Shown: positions 1 through 8,806 of the stretch, in pieces
How the letters are laid out: every line of letters begins with the position of its first letter
How positions within the stretch are numbered: the first letter of the stretch is position 1
From: Xenorhabdus indica
Lineage (GTDB): Bacteria; Pseudomonadota; Gammaproteobacteria; Enterobacterales; Enterobacteriaceae
DNA length: 64,000 nt
Assembly: GCF_014467235.1 (NCBI RefSeq)
Contig: NZ_NKHP01000003.1
Coordinates: 191,345 to 255,344 of the forward strand
Reading direction: 5' to 3'
Made by a program: the position numbers and the translations under genes
The notes under the pieces: generated by a model
Told to the model about the DNA's origin: nothing
The model's database searches: none
What the model saw: the letters and a program-made list of their open reading frames with translations, nothing else

Positions 1-12
1 AAGCAATTCGGT

Positions 13-89
13 GGTGCGGTAGTTCAGTTGGTTAGAATACCGGCCTGTCACGCCGGGGGTCGCGGGTTCGAGTCCCGTCCGCACCGCCA
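13..89 (+). tRNA. tRNA-Asp (GTC)
   Basis: A complete 77-nt cloverleaf with a GTC anticodon, a TTCGAGTCC T-arm and an encoded CCA. It is nearly identical to E. coli tRNA-Asp. With the tRNA-Trp 8 nt downstream it matches the aspT-trpT pair at the distal end of an rrn operon in E. coli, so rRNA genes probably lie just left of the window (inference). Confidence 0.97.
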
Positions 90-97
90 CCGTATTT

Positions 98-173
98 AGG
101 GGCGTAGTTCAATTGGTAGAGCACCGGTCTCCAAAACCGGGTGTTGGGAGTTCGAGCCTCTCCGCCCCTGCCA
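98..173 (+). tRNA. tRNA-Trp (CCA)
   Basis: A complete 76-nt cloverleaf with a CCA anticodon in the context GTCTCCAAAAC, a 7-bp AGGGGCG acceptor stem and an encoded 3' CCA. It decodes UGG. It is co-directional with tRNA-Asp and followed by an intrinsic terminator, so it appears to be the last gene of its transcript. Confidence 0.97.
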
Positions 174-214
174 GTTAATAACTAGTAATAATTGAATAGT
201 TTTAAGATTAATAG

Positions 215-245
215 CCCAGCTAATTTTAGCTGGGTTTTTCTTTTT
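215..245 (+). terminator. Rho-independent terminator of the Asp-Trp tRNA transcript
   Basis: The perfect 9-bp inverted repeat CCCAGCTAA / TTAGCTGGG (215-234) is followed by a T-rich tract. It lies about 40 nt after tRNA-Trp and before the convergent end of hdfR. Confidence 0.9.
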
Positions 246-334
246 TATTCGTCGCATTATCAAAATCAGATCGCCATACACATCCGCTTAGATCTTCGGT
301 ACACACTATCCTTAAGACTTTTCGTAGAACGCTA

Positions 335-1171
335 TCAGCTTGTTGCAGGTGCTTTTTCAACAGGTATTTTTAATAACTGTTGGATGAATGCATGCTGGTC
401 ACTATTTTGCAGCCAGACGGCATATAGAGGCCGTTTGATTGGCTCATTATTGGGAGCCGTGATGAGATTAGGGTAATCATCAAGCCAGTGTATGGGCAAG
501 AATGTGGCAGCATTTACACTATCTAATAATTCTCTGGCGATATGGGCCGAAGTGGTTGTAATGATTGGTGGATGATCATTTTTCAAAATCTGTTGTTCTT
601 GCTGGTGAAAATCAGCTCCCCACTCGAGTTTGATGTAATTTTCTATGCCTTGTTCGAGATTATGTTGTGTTGTTAATAAAACAAGTTGAATACTACCGAT
701 CACCTGACTTTGGAATTCGTCCATTTTTGGGGGTTCTGTCGTGATTAAAAGATCTAATTCACGCGAGTGCAGTTGTTTGACCAGAGACTGACGTGTAGAG
801 ACTCTTGATTCGATTCTCATTCCTTGGTTATCCCGATAAAACATATTTAACCAAGGAGTTAGGTAGGCTTCCCATAGGGATGCTGTAGCACCGATAGAGA
901 GCTTTGTATGTTGTGAGACGTAGTTGATCTCTTTCTTTGCTAACTGCCAAGTATTCATTAACGATTCTGCATAGGGGACAAGGCGCTCGCCAGCCGCAGT
1001 CAGGCGAATATTATTGCGATGTCGTGTGAATAAATTAGCACCTAACTGATTTTCTAGTTGTCGGATCCGAAAGCTAACGGCGGATTGTGTTAGATAGAGT
1101 GATTCAGCTGCCCGACCAAAGTGACGAGTCTTACTGACTTCCAAAAAGGTTTTCAGTAATTCGGTGTCCAC
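335..1171 (-). CDS. hdfR: LysR-type transcriptional regulator HdfR
   Basis: A LysR-family regulator that in E. coli represses the flagellar master operon flhDC. The first 60 residues form the winged helix-turn-helix ([20 protein letters not shown]), almost identical to E. coli HdfR; the rest is the effector-binding domain, including [14 protein letters not shown] place the start at a GTG at 1171, which gives 278 residues, because GGAG lies exactly 6 nt upstream and E. coli HdfR begins at the equivalent MDTELL. In-frame TTG and ATG codons further upstream overlap that Shine-Dalgarno sequence. The gene is divergent from maoP, as in E. coli. Confidence 0.93.
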   Translation of the reverse strand: MDTELLKTFLEVSKTRHFGRAAESLYLTQSAVSFRIRQLENQLGANLFTRHRNNIRLTAAGERLVPYAESLMNTWQLAKKEINYVSQHTKLSIGATASLWEAYLTPWLNMFYRDNQGMRIESRVSTRQSLVKQLHSRELDLLITTEPPKMDEFQSQVIGSIQLVLLTTQHNLEQGIENYIKLEWGADFHQQEQQILKNDHPPIITTTSAHIARELLDSVNAATFLPIHWLDDYPNLITAPNNEPIKRPLYAVWLQNSDQHAFIQQLLKIPVEKAPATS

Positions 1172-1287
1172 ATGCATCTCCAATAGTTTTTGTCGTTAAG
1201 ATTTAAATATTTTGTTTTACAGAATGTCAAGCCTCCCTAATACTCCGCGCCATAATTAGTATGACTGTAGAGTTAGGAGTGTGTCAG

Positions 1288-1626
1288 ATGGCTGAAAGCT
1301 TCATCACGACTAATCGTTTTTTTGATAATAAAAATTATCCACGCGGGTTTTCTCGTCACGGGGATTTCACCATCAAAGAGGCCCAATTGTTAGAACGTCA
1401 TGGTCATGCGTTCAATGAATTGGATCTTGGCAAACGTGAACCACAAACAGACGAAGAAAAATTGTTTGTCGCCGTTTGCCGTGGTGAGCGTCTCCCTGTA
1501 ACAACAGAGGAAAAAGTATGGGCTAAGTATTTGGCGAAAATTAGCCGCCCAAAACGTTTCCATACTCTTTCCGGTGGAAAACCACAGTTAGATCCTTCTG
1601 AGGACTATACTGATTCTGATGATTAA
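1288..1626 (+). CDS. maoP: Macrodomain Ori organisation protein MaoP (YifE, DUF413)
   Basis: A 112-residue protein of the DUF413 family. In E. coli MaoP acts with a short cis site, maoS, in the hdfR-maoP intergenic region to organise the Ori macrodomain. The sequence is almost colinear with E. coli YifE ([25 protein letters not shown] and the acidic C-terminus EDYTDSDD). I chose the ATG at 1288 because GGAG at 1276-1279 is well spaced and E. coli starts there; an ATG at 1261 would add nine unconserved residues. A maoS counterpart is expected in 1172-1287, but I could not identify its bases. Confidence 0.95.
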   Translation: MAESFITTNRFFDNKNYPRGFSRHGDFTIKEAQLLERHGHAFNELDLGKREPQTDEEKLFVAVCRGERLPVTTEEKVWAKYLAKISRPKRFHTLSGGKPQLDPSEDYTDSDD

Positions 1627-1653
1627 TATCATCATTGGGATGATGGGTCCATC

Positions 1654-1677
1654 AAGAGGGGCGAATTAGCCCCTCTT
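1654..1677. terminator. Hairpin between convergent maoP and yifB
   Basis: Perfect 9-bp stem AAGAGGGGC / GCCCCTCTT with a 6-nt loop. It is located 27 nt after maoP and 5 nt after the yifB stop. There is no strong T tract on either side, so it is a probable shared terminator rather than a textbook one. Confidence 0.6.
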
Positions 1678-1682
1678 CTACG

Positions 1683-3209
1683 TCATCCAATCTGCTTTTG
1701 CAACTGAATAAGTAACCTATCCATACTTCGGTAACTAAGAGCTTCCATAATATCCGGCCTTTCTATCCTCTTTTGCTCTTTCAAATCTGCAATCGTACGT
1801 GAAACCTTTAATATCCGGTGCCAGGCACGTACAGACAGTCCTAACTTTAGTAAAGTGTTTTCCAGAAAAACGGCATCTTCCATTTTTAGTTTACAAACAC
1901 ATTCAGTTTGTTGACGATTAAGATGTGCATTTACATGCTCACACCGCTCTATTTGTATGTTTCTGGCATTTTGTACTCTCTTTTTGACTTCATGGCTACT
2001 TTCACCATGTTTTGTTGATGATTGACTCAAGATACCCGGCGGGAGTAGAGGAACTTCAATGGAGAGGTCAAAACGATCTAAAAAAGGACCTGAAAGCTTG
2101 GAAAGATAGCGCAATATTTGTTGTGGACTACTGCGATTGTGTAATCCCTGATGATATCCTGTCGGGCTTGGATTCATGGCCGCAATCAATTGGACTTGGG
2201 CAGGAAAACAAACTTTTGCCTTTGCACGAGATATGATAATTTCGCCAGATTCTAGTGGCTCACGTAATGCATCAAGGACACTCCGGTTAAACTCAGGCAA
2301 TTCATCCAAGAATAAAACGCCATTGTGTGCAAGTGAAATTTCTCCGGGTTTAGGGATTGAGCCTCCACCAACGAGAGCGGCCATTGATGAACTATGATGA
2401 GGCGCTCTAAACGGTCGTATATGCCATTTTTTGGGATTAATTGACTGACCGACCAGACTATTGATAGCCGCGACTTCCAGTGCTTCCTGATGCGTTAGAG
2501 ACGGTAATAGGTCGCATAACCGACTGGCTAGCATTGTTTTACCTGTACCGGGGGGACCAAGTAGCAGAAGATTGTGGCCACCTGCGGCAGTGATCTCCAG
2601 AGCACGCTTGGCTTGCTCTTGTCCAATAATGTCTCGTAGATCTAACAGTGGTGGCTCATTTTGTGGAGCAACAGGGGAGGGAGAAGATAATATTGCTTTT
2701 TCGCCATGTAAAAAATGGCAAACTTGTAGTAAGTGATTGGCTAATAACGTTTCACTTTGGGATAAGATAGCTAATTCTGTTTGATTTTCTGTGGATAAAA
2801 TCAATTGTCTACCTGCATTTTTGGCACTGAGTGCTGCGGGAATGGCTCCCATAACTCTACGTATCTCACCTGAAAGCGCTAACTCTCCCAAAAACTCATA
2901 ATTATGCAATTCATTTGGCGGAATTTGCTCAGAAGCGGCCAAAATTGCAATAGCAATAGGTAAATCATATCTCCCTCCTTCTTTGGGAAGGTCTGCCGGA
3001 GCCAGGTTAACTGTGATTCTTTTTGGCGGATAGGTAAAACCGCTATTGATCAAAGCACTTCTGACACGATCTCTGGCTTCTTTAACTGTCGTTTCCGGCA
3101 AACCAACCAGTGTTAAACCAGGTAAACCGTTACTGATGTGTGCTTCTATTGTGACGATGGGAGAATCAATACCTATTGTTGCCCGTGTATAGATGATTGC
3201 GAGTGTCAT
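1683..3209 (-). CDS. yifB: YifB family Mg-chelatase-like AAA+ ATPase (ComM homologue)
   Basis: A 508-residue AAA+ protein. The N-terminus (about 1-170) has the YifB/ComM domain with the GLPGLTLVGLPETTVKEARDR motif. The AAA+ core follows, with Walker A GPPGTGKT near residue 218, Walker B VLFLDELPEF and the RAPHHS segment; a C-terminal Mg-chelatase-like domain ends the protein. ComM homologues in naturally transformable bacteria are hexameric helicases that drive branch migration during DNA integration; the role of enterobacterial YifB is less clear. The ATG start has AGGAGA 5-10 nt upstream. It is convergent with maoP, as in E. coli. Confidence 0.95.
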   Translation of the reverse strand: MTLAIIYTRATIGIDSPIVTIEAHISNGLPGLTLVGLPETTVKEARDRVRSALINSGFTYPPKRITVNLAPADLPKEGGRYDLPIAIAILAASEQIPPNELHNYEFLGELALSGEIRRVMGAIPAALSAKNAGRQLILSTENQTELAILSQSETLLANHLLQVCHFLHGEKAILSSPSPVAPQNEPPLLDLRDIIGQEQAKRALEITAAGGHNLLLLGPPGTGKTMLASRLCDLLPSLTHQEALEVAAINSLVGQSINPKKWHIRPFRAPHHSSSMAALVGGGSIPKPGEISLAHNGVLFLDELPEFNRSVLDALREPLESGEIIISRAKAKVCFPAQVQLIAAMNPSPTGYHQGLHNRSSPQQILRYLSKLSGPFLDRFDLSIEVPLLPPGILSQSSTKHGESSHEVKKRVQNARNIQIERCEHVNAHLNRQQTECVCKLKMEDAVFLENTLLKLGLSVRAWHRILKVSRTIADLKEQKRIERPDIMEALSYRSMDRLLIQLQKQIG

Positions 3210-3772
3210 GTGCTCTCCTTAGCAAGAAAGTAATTATCATGAATTGATAAAAAATAATAAAAAGTCTCCTTTTGTTATTTTGCGAAGGTACTCGAAAATA
3301 TATTTATTTTTTATTGTTTCTTTAAACTTACTTATTCTCAATATATTGTTATTTATGGTTTTTTGTTTGGAAATGATCTTTGTGGGATATGTGAAATAAG
3401 TTCATAAGGTATTATCATTTAGTTGATTATTTTATTCATTAGATGAACTAATTAGTTGTTTTTATTTTTTGTTTATAATGATACTGTCGCATAAAAATGT
3501 CTCTTTTGACGCTTATGTTTTGCAATTAGCTGATTAAATTGTATTTGTGTAATTTATCTTATTAATTATTTTATGAAACATATAGATAGTAATTTTTTAT
3601 CTTCATTAAAGGAATGAGCGCTGTTAACTTTGCTGGACTTTTAGTTATCCACATGAAAAATATGAATAAAATTATTTTTCAAATAAAAAATTAAAATAAT
3701 GATTGTCAACAATTATAGAAAGTGATACTTGTAAAATATACATCGAACATATGAATGAGAACGAAAAGAATT
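3210..3772. other. AT-rich intergenic region, yifB to ilvL
   Basis: About 560 bp of very AT-rich DNA with no convincing gene. It should carry the divergent yifB and ilvL promoters. A weak candidate ilv promoter is TTGTCA at 3703-3708 with GATACT at 3724-3729; the 15-bp spacer is short. A 9-codon ORF at 3751-3780 (ATGAATGAG...) overlaps the start of ilvL. Confidence 0.5.
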
Positions 3773-3865
3773 ATGAGTAAATTTGTTCTAGTGATTAGCC
3801 TAATTATTAGCGTGGTAGTGATTATTCTACCGTGCGGGGCTGCACTTGAACGAAGGAAGGCGTAG
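3773..3865 (+). CDS. ilvL: ilvGMEDA operon leader peptide IlvL
   Basis: A 30-residue leader peptide that is too short for usual ORF thresholds. It carries 5 Ile, 5 Val and 4 Leu in a dense run (VLVISLIISVVVIIL) and ends PCGAALERRKA, matching E. coli IlvL (VVISVVVIIIPPCGAALGRGKA). Ribosome stalling at these codons when charged Ile, Val or Leu tRNAs are scarce prevents formation of the terminator at 3895-3929 and lets transcription enter ilvG. The stop codon is 29 nt before the terminator stem. An upstream 9-codon ORF overlaps its start codon in another frame. Confidence 0.95.
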   Translation: MSKFVLVISLIISVVVIILPCGAALERRKA

Positions 3866-3894
3866 ACAGAAAGATAGCCAGATTTCACGAAGAA

Positions 3895-3929
3895 GCCCCC
3901 GCACCGAAAAGGAGCGGGGGCTTTTTTTT
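3895..3929 (+). terminator. ilv attenuator (intrinsic terminator)
   Basis: The 8-bp GC-only stem GCCCCCGC / GCGGGGGC has a short A-rich loop and is followed by eight T residues. It is located between ilvL and ilvG, exactly where the E. coli ilvGMEDA attenuator lies. Confidence 0.95.
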
Positions 3930-4004
3930 ACACATACCAAAAAACGAACATAAAACAACATCACAACACTGGTACTGACAGAGTAAACGCAATAGGAGGA
4001 TGGT

Positions 4005-5651
4005 ATGAACGGGGCTCAATGGGTCGTACAAGCATTACGAAAGCAGGGAGTTGAGAAAGTTTTCGGTTATCCAGGCGGAGCTATTATGCCTGTGTATGAT
4101 GCTTTGTATGATGGCGGTATTGAACATTTGTTGTGCCGCCATGAACAAGGAGCGGTTATGGCTGCCATTGGCTATGCAAGGGCAAGTGGTAAGCCTGGAG
4201 TTTGTATCGCGACATCAGGGCCTGGCGCAACAAATTTGATTACCGGGTTAGCTGATGCTTTGTTGGATTCTGTTCCCGTCGTTGCTATTACTGGTCAAGT
4301 AAGTTCTGAAGTTATTGGTACAGATGCTTTTCAAGAAATCGATATGTTGGGACTTTCTCTTGCCTGTACCAAACACAGTTTTCTGGTGGAATCGCTGGAA
4401 AAATTGCCTCAAGTTATGGCCGAAGCCTTTGCCATTGCCACGGAAGGCCGTCCTGGCCCCGTTTTGGTGGATTTACCGAAAGATATTCAGTTAAAACAAG
4501 GCGAATTCGCACCTTACTTAATGCCTGTCGTTGCCCTATCTTCTCTGCCTGAGCGTGAATTGGAACAAGCTCGCCATATGATGGCTTGTTCCAAAAAACC
4601 TATTTTGTATATCGGGGGAGGCGTTGGAATGTCAGATGCGGTGCCTGAATTACGCCGTTTAGTGACAGAAACGGGGCTGCCTGTTGTCTCTACACTCAAA
4701 GGATTGGGGGCTGCGGATGCTGAGCATGAATGTTATTTGGGAATGTTGGGAATGCATGGCACAAAGGCTGCCAATTTCGCGGTTCAATCCTGTGATTTGC
4801 TTATTGCTGCCGGAGCTCGTTTTGATGACCGGGTAACCGGGAAACTGAACACCTTTGCTCCGTACGCCAAAGTCATCCATTTAGATATCGACCCTGTTGA
4901 ATTAAACAAGTTGCGTCAGGCACATGTTTCATTATTGGGAAATTTAAAAACGTTATTGCCTCATTTACAGCAACCTTTGTCGATCAAGGCATGGCAACAA
5001 GAAGTGAAACAGTTAAAAAATGAATATGCATGGCGCTATGACCATCAGGGGGACAGTATTTATGCTCCCGCATTGTTAAAACAGATATCTGAGCGCAAGC
5101 CAACCAATACTGTTGTGACCACCGATGTGGGACAGCATCAGATGTGGACTGCCCAACATATGACATTCGATGGGCCTGAGAATTTCATTACTTCCAGTGG
5201 GTTGGGCACGATGGGATTTGGTATCCCGGCAGCGATTGGTGCACAAATGGTTCGTCCAGAGGATATGGTCATTTGTATATCCGGTGATGGCTCTTTCATG
5301 ATGAATGTTCAGGAATTAGGCACTATCAGACGCAAAAAATTACCTATCAAGATGGTCTTGCTGGATAACCAGCGTCTGGGGATGGTTAAGCAATGGCAGG
5401 AATTATTTTTTGATAAACGCTATAGCGAAACTATCTTAACCGATAATCCTGATTTTATTACCTTGGCAAAATCCTTTGATATTCCAGGCCAACACATTAC
5501 AGACAAGTCGCAAATTAATACAGCGCTAGATGCCCTTTTCAACAGTGAAGGTCCCTATTTACTACATGTATCCATTAATGAATTAGAAAATGTTTGGCCA
5601 TTGGTTCCACCTGGCGCAAGTAACGCAAATATGTTGGAGAGATCATTATGA
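4005..5651 (+). CDS. ilvG: Acetolactate synthase II large subunit IlvG
   Basis: The catalytic subunit of acetohydroxyacid synthase II. It condenses pyruvate with pyruvate (valine/leucine route) or with 2-oxobutyrate (isoleucine route), using ThDP, FAD and Mg2+. It has 548 residues, the family length, with the catalytic Glu at residue 47 (RHEQGA), a central FAD domain and the C-terminal ThDP motif starting GDGSFMMN. The frame is intact, unlike E. coli K-12, where ilvG is frameshifted. AGGAGG precedes the ATG. The stop overlaps the ilvM start by 4 nt (ATGA), which suggests coupled translation of the two subunits. Confidence 0.98.
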   Translation: MNGAQWVVQALRKQGVEKVFGYPGGAIMPVYDALYDGGIEHLLCRHEQGAVMAAIGYARASGKPGVCIATSGPGATNLITGLADALLDSVPVVAITGQVSSEVIGTDAFQEIDMLGLSLACTKHSFLVESLEKLPQVMAEAFAIATEGRPGPVLVDLPKDIQLKQGEFAPYLMPVVALSSLPERELEQARHMMACSKKPILYIGGGVGMSDAVPELRRLVTETGLPVVSTLKGLGAADAEHECYLGMLGMHGTKAANFAVQSCDLLIAAGARFDDRVTGKLNTFAPYAKVIHLDIDPVELNKLRQAHVSLLGNLKTLLPHLQQPLSIKAWQQEVKQLKNEYAWRYDHQGDSIYAPALLKQISERKPTNTVVTTDVGQHQMWTAQHMTFDGPENFITSSGLGTMGFGIPAAIGAQMVRPEDMVICISGDGSFMMNVQELGTIRRKKLPIKMVLLDNQRLGMVKQWQELFFDKRYSETILTDNPDFITLAKSFDIPGQHITDKSQINTALDALFNSEGPYLLHVSINELENVWPLVPPGASNANMLERSL

Positions 5652-5905
5652 TGCAGCATCAACTTGCTATTCAGGCACGATTTTGTCCTGAAATTCTTGA
5701 AAGAATTCTGAGGGTTACCCGCCATCGTGGTTTTCAGATATGCGCATTGAATATGGATCATACAATAGATAGTGATAATGTAAGTATTGAACTCACTGTC
5801 GCCAGTCAGCGTCCTGTGAATTTGCTTTTTTCTCAGTTGATGAAGCTGGTTGATGTTGCTGATGTTGAGATACAACACAAAAAATCACAATTGATAAGCG
5901 CATAG
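5648..5905 (+). CDS. ilvM: Acetolactate synthase II small subunit IlvM
   Basis: An 85-residue single-ACT-domain subunit that activates IlvG. Its N-terminus [20 protein letters not shown] matches the E. coli IlvM pattern. It overlaps ilvG by 4 nt, and a second ATG follows immediately at 5651, so the exact start could be one codon later. The next gene, ilvE, begins 24 nt downstream in the same operon. Confidence 0.95.
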   Translation: MMQHQLAIQARFCPEILERILRVTRHRGFQICALNMDHTIDSDNVSIELTVASQRPVNLLFSQLMKLVDVADVEIQHKKSQLISA

Positions 5906-5929
5906 TGCGCATTTGAAGGAAACAAAAGA

Positions 5930-6856
5930 ATGACAAAGCAAGCTGATTATATTTGGTTCAATGGGGAAATGGTTCCTTGGGCTGATGCAAAAATACACGT
6001 TATGTCCCATGCCCTGCATTACGGAACGTCAGTATTTGAAGGTGTCCGTTGTTACAACTCGCACAAAGGGCCTGTTATTTTTCGTCATCGTGAACACATG
6101 CAGCGCTTGCATGACTCAGCCAAGATTTACCGTATGCCCGTGAGCCAGAGTGTCGATGAATTAATGGAAGCTTGTCGTGAAACACTCCGCAAGAACAAAT
6201 TAATCAGCGCTTACATTCGCCCATTGGTTTTTATTGGTGATGTGGGAATGGGGGTAAATCCTCCTGTGGGTTATGAAACAGATGTCATTATTGCCGCTTT
6301 TCCGTGGGGAGCGTATCTTGGAGAGGAAGCACTAGAACAAGGCATTGATGCGATGGTTTCTTCATGGAACCGTGCTGCGGCAAACACAATTCCAACAGCG
6401 GCAAAAGCGGGGGGTAATTACTTATCTTCTTTGCTGGTGGGGAGTGAAGCCCGGCGCCATGGTTATCAGGAAGGGATTGCTTTGGATGTTCATGGCTATA
6501 TTTCAGAAGGTGCGGGTGAAAACCTATTTGAAGTCAAAAATGGTGTTTTGTTCACCCCGCCATTCACTTCTGCTGCGTTACCGGGGATCACTCGAGATGC
6601 CATTATCAAGTTGGCACAGGATCTCGGTCTGGAAGTTCGTGAGCAGACCCTTTCCCGCGAATCACTCTATCTGGCTGATGAAGTCTTTATGACCGGAACA
6701 GCAGCAGAAATTACTCCAGTCCGTAGTGTAGATGGTATTCAGGTTGGAATTGGTAAATGTGGGCCTGTCACCAAAAAAATTCAGAGTGCATTCTTCGGCC
6801 TATTTGATGGTTCGACAGAAGATAAATGGGGCTGGTTAGATCCAGTGAATCCTTAA
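5930..6856 (+). CDS. ilvE: Branched-chain amino acid aminotransferase IlvE
   Basis: A fold-type IV PLP aminotransferase that catalyses the last step of Ile, Val and Leu synthesis, with glutamate as amino donor. It has 308 residues (309 in E. coli). The PLP lysine is K159 in TAAKAGGNYL, preceded by the conserved GTSVFEGVRCY and followed by EGAGENLF and TGTAAEITPVR. AAGGA lies upstream of the ATG. It is the third gene of ilvGMEDA. A hairpin separates it from ilvD (6890-6917). Confidence 0.98.
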   Translation: MTKQADYIWFNGEMVPWADAKIHVMSHALHYGTSVFEGVRCYNSHKGPVIFRHREHMQRLHDSAKIYRMPVSQSVDELMEACRETLRKNKLISAYIRPLVFIGDVGMGVNPPVGYETDVIIAAFPWGAYLGEEALEQGIDAMVSSWNRAAANTIPTAAKAGGNYLSSLLVGSEARRHGYQEGIALDVHGYISEGAGENLFEVKNGVLFTPPFTSAALPGITRDAIIKLAQDLGLEVREQTLSRESLYLADEVFMTGTAAEITPVRSVDGIQVGIGKCGPVTKKIQSAFFGLFDGSTEDKWGWLDPVNP

Positions 6857-6889
6857 TAACCTGATTCCTTTATAACGAAGATAAAATTT

Positions 6890-6917
6890 AACAGGCGGCT
6901 CGTTCCCCGCCTGTTTT
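6890..6917 (+). terminator. Intra-operon hairpin between ilvE and ilvD
   Basis: Perfect 9-bp stem AACAGGCGG / CCGCCTGTT with an 8-nt loop, running into TTTT. It resembles an intrinsic terminator but sits inside the ilvGMEDA operon, so it may be leaky or act as an mRNA stabiliser or processing element. Confidence 0.6.
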
Positions 6918-6953
6918 CTGATGCTGATTAGATAGACATGGGAGTAAAAAATA

Positions 6954-8804
6954 ATGCCTAAATATCGTTCTGCCACGACAACTCATGGCCGCAATATGGC
7001 AGGGGCTCGTGCTTTATGGCGTGCTACGGGGATGACTGATGCGGACTTTGGTAAGCCTATTATCGCCGTTGTGAACTCATTTACTCAATTCGTGCCCGGG
7101 CATGTTCATTTGCGGGATTTGGGCAAGCTGGTGGCTGAACAGATTGAGGCATCTGGTGGAGTTGCAAAAGAATTTAACACCATCGCAGTTGATGATGGCA
7201 TCGCAATGGGGCATGGAGGAATGCTTTATTCTCTGCCTTCTCGTGAGCTGATTGCCGATTCGGTCGAATATATGGTGAATGCACACTGTGCGGATGCGAT
7301 GGTATGTATTTCCAACTGTGACAAGATCACACCGGGCATGTTGATGGCATCACTGCGTTTGAATATTCCGGTTATTTTTGTTTCAGGAGGCCCGATGGAA
7401 GCGGGTAAAACGCGGTTATCCGATCAGATCATCAAGTTGGATCTGGTTGATGCGATGATCCAGGGGGCTAATCCGAATATCAGTGATGAACAAAGTGAGC
7501 AAATCGAACGTTCTGCCTGCCCGACCTGTGGTTCTTGTTCCGGCATGTTTACCGCGAATTCAATGAACTGTCTGACAGAAGCACTGGGGCTTTCGCAACC
7601 GGGTAATGGATCGCTACTTGCTACACATGCAGATCGTAAGACCCTATTTATCAATGCGGGTAAGCGCATTGTTGAATTAACCAAACGTTACTATGAACAA
7701 AATGATGGCAGCGCTTTGCCACGTAATATTGCGACCAAAGCTGCATTTGAGAATGCCATGACATTGGATATTGCGATGGGAGGGTCGACAAACACTGTTC
7801 TGCACTTATTGGCAGCCGCTCAGGAGGGAGAAGTTGATTTCACTATGGCAGATATTGATCGTCTGTCTCGTCAAGTGCCCCATTTATGCAAGGTGGCGCC
7901 AAGTACTCAAAAATACCATATGGAAGACGTACATCGAGCAGGTGGAGTAATTGGTATTCTTGGTGAACTGGATCGTGCTGGATTGTTGCAGCGAAATGTG
8001 AAAAACATTCTGGGTTTGGACTTGCCACAAACGTTGGCTCAGTACGACATCATGCTGACAGGAGATGACGATGTTAAGAGCATGTACGCGGCGGGGCCAG
8101 CAGGAATTCGTACTACCCAAGCTTTCTCGCAGGATTGTCGTTGGCCATCTTTGGACACAGACCGGAAAGAAGGGTGTATTCGTGAACGTGCGCATGCTTA
8201 CAGCCAAGATGGGGGACTGGCTGTTTTGTATGGTAACGTTGCCGCGGATGGTTGTATCGTGAAAACCGCAGGAGTGGATGAAAGTATTCTCACTTTCCGT
8301 GGCCCTGCTAAAGTTTATGAAAGTCAGGAGGAGGCAGTAGACGCGATTTTGGGCGGAAAAGTTGTTGCGGGGGACGTTGTGGTTATTCGTTATGAAGGCC
8401 CGAAAGGTGGTCCTGGTATGCAGGAAATGCTCTATCCAACCACTTACCTAAAATCAATGGGATTGGGGAAAAGTTGCGCTTTGATCACTGATGGACGTTT
8501 TTCAGGAGGTACATCTGGGTTATCGATTGGACATGTTTCTCCTGAAGCAGCTAATGGTGGCTTGATTGGATTGGTTCATGACGGCGATATCATCAATATT
8601 GATATTCCAAACCGTAAAATCCAGTTGGATGTCAGCGAAAAAGAGCTGACTGAACGGGAACAAGCTGAATTATCGCGTGGCGATAATATGTGGACACCTA
8701 AATCCCGAAAGCGTCAGGTCTCTTTTGCATTGCGAGCTTATGCTTCATTAGCGACCAGTGCTGATAAAGGAGCTGTACGTGATAAGACTAAGTTGGGGAG
8801 TTGA
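6954..8804 (+). CDS. ilvD: Dihydroxy-acid dehydratase IlvD
   Basis: An iron-sulfur dehydratase that converts 2,3-dihydroxy-isovalerate and -3-methylvalerate to the 2-oxo acids. It has 616 residues, the same as E. coli. Cluster-ligand cysteines are visible at C122 ([12 protein letters not shown]) and C195 ([18 protein letters not shown]). The start carries GGGAG 8 nt upstream and is preceded by the ilvE-ilvD hairpin. Its stop overlaps the ilvA translation signal: GGGGAG at 8795-8800 lies inside the last ilvD codons and serves ilvA. Confidence 0.98.
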   Translation: MPKYRSATTTHGRNMAGARALWRATGMTDADFGKPIIAVVNSFTQFVPGHVHLRDLGKLVAEQIEASGGVAKEFNTIAVDDGIAMGHGGMLYSLPSRELIADSVEYMVNAHCADAMVCISNCDKITPGMLMASLRLNIPVIFVSGGPMEAGKTRLSDQIIKLDLVDAMIQGANPNISDEQSEQIERSACPTCGSCSGMFTANSMNCLTEALGLSQPGNGSLLATHADRKTLFINAGKRIVELTKRYYEQNDGSALPRNIATKAAFENAMTLDIAMGGSTNTVLHLLAAAQEGEVDFTMADIDRLSRQVPHLCKVAPSTQKYHMEDVHRAGGVIGILGELDRAGLLQRNVKNILGLDLPQTLAQYDIMLTGDDDVKSMYAAGPAGIRTTQAFSQDCRWPSLDTDRKEGCIRERAHAYSQDGGLAVLYGNVAADGCIVKTAGVDESILTFRGPAKVYESQEEAVDAILGGKVVAGDVVVIRYEGPKGGPGMQEMLYPTTYLKSMGLGKSCALITDGRFSGGTSGLSIGHVSPEAANGGLIGLVHDGDIINIDIPNRKIQLDVSEKELTEREQAELSRGDNMWTPKSRKRQVSFALRAYASLATSADKGAVRDKTKLGS

Positions 8805-8806
8805 TT

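Noticed and set aside
3706-3888. A 60-codon minus-strand frame over ilvL.
   Set aside because: It is the complement of the ilvL leader and has no support of its own.
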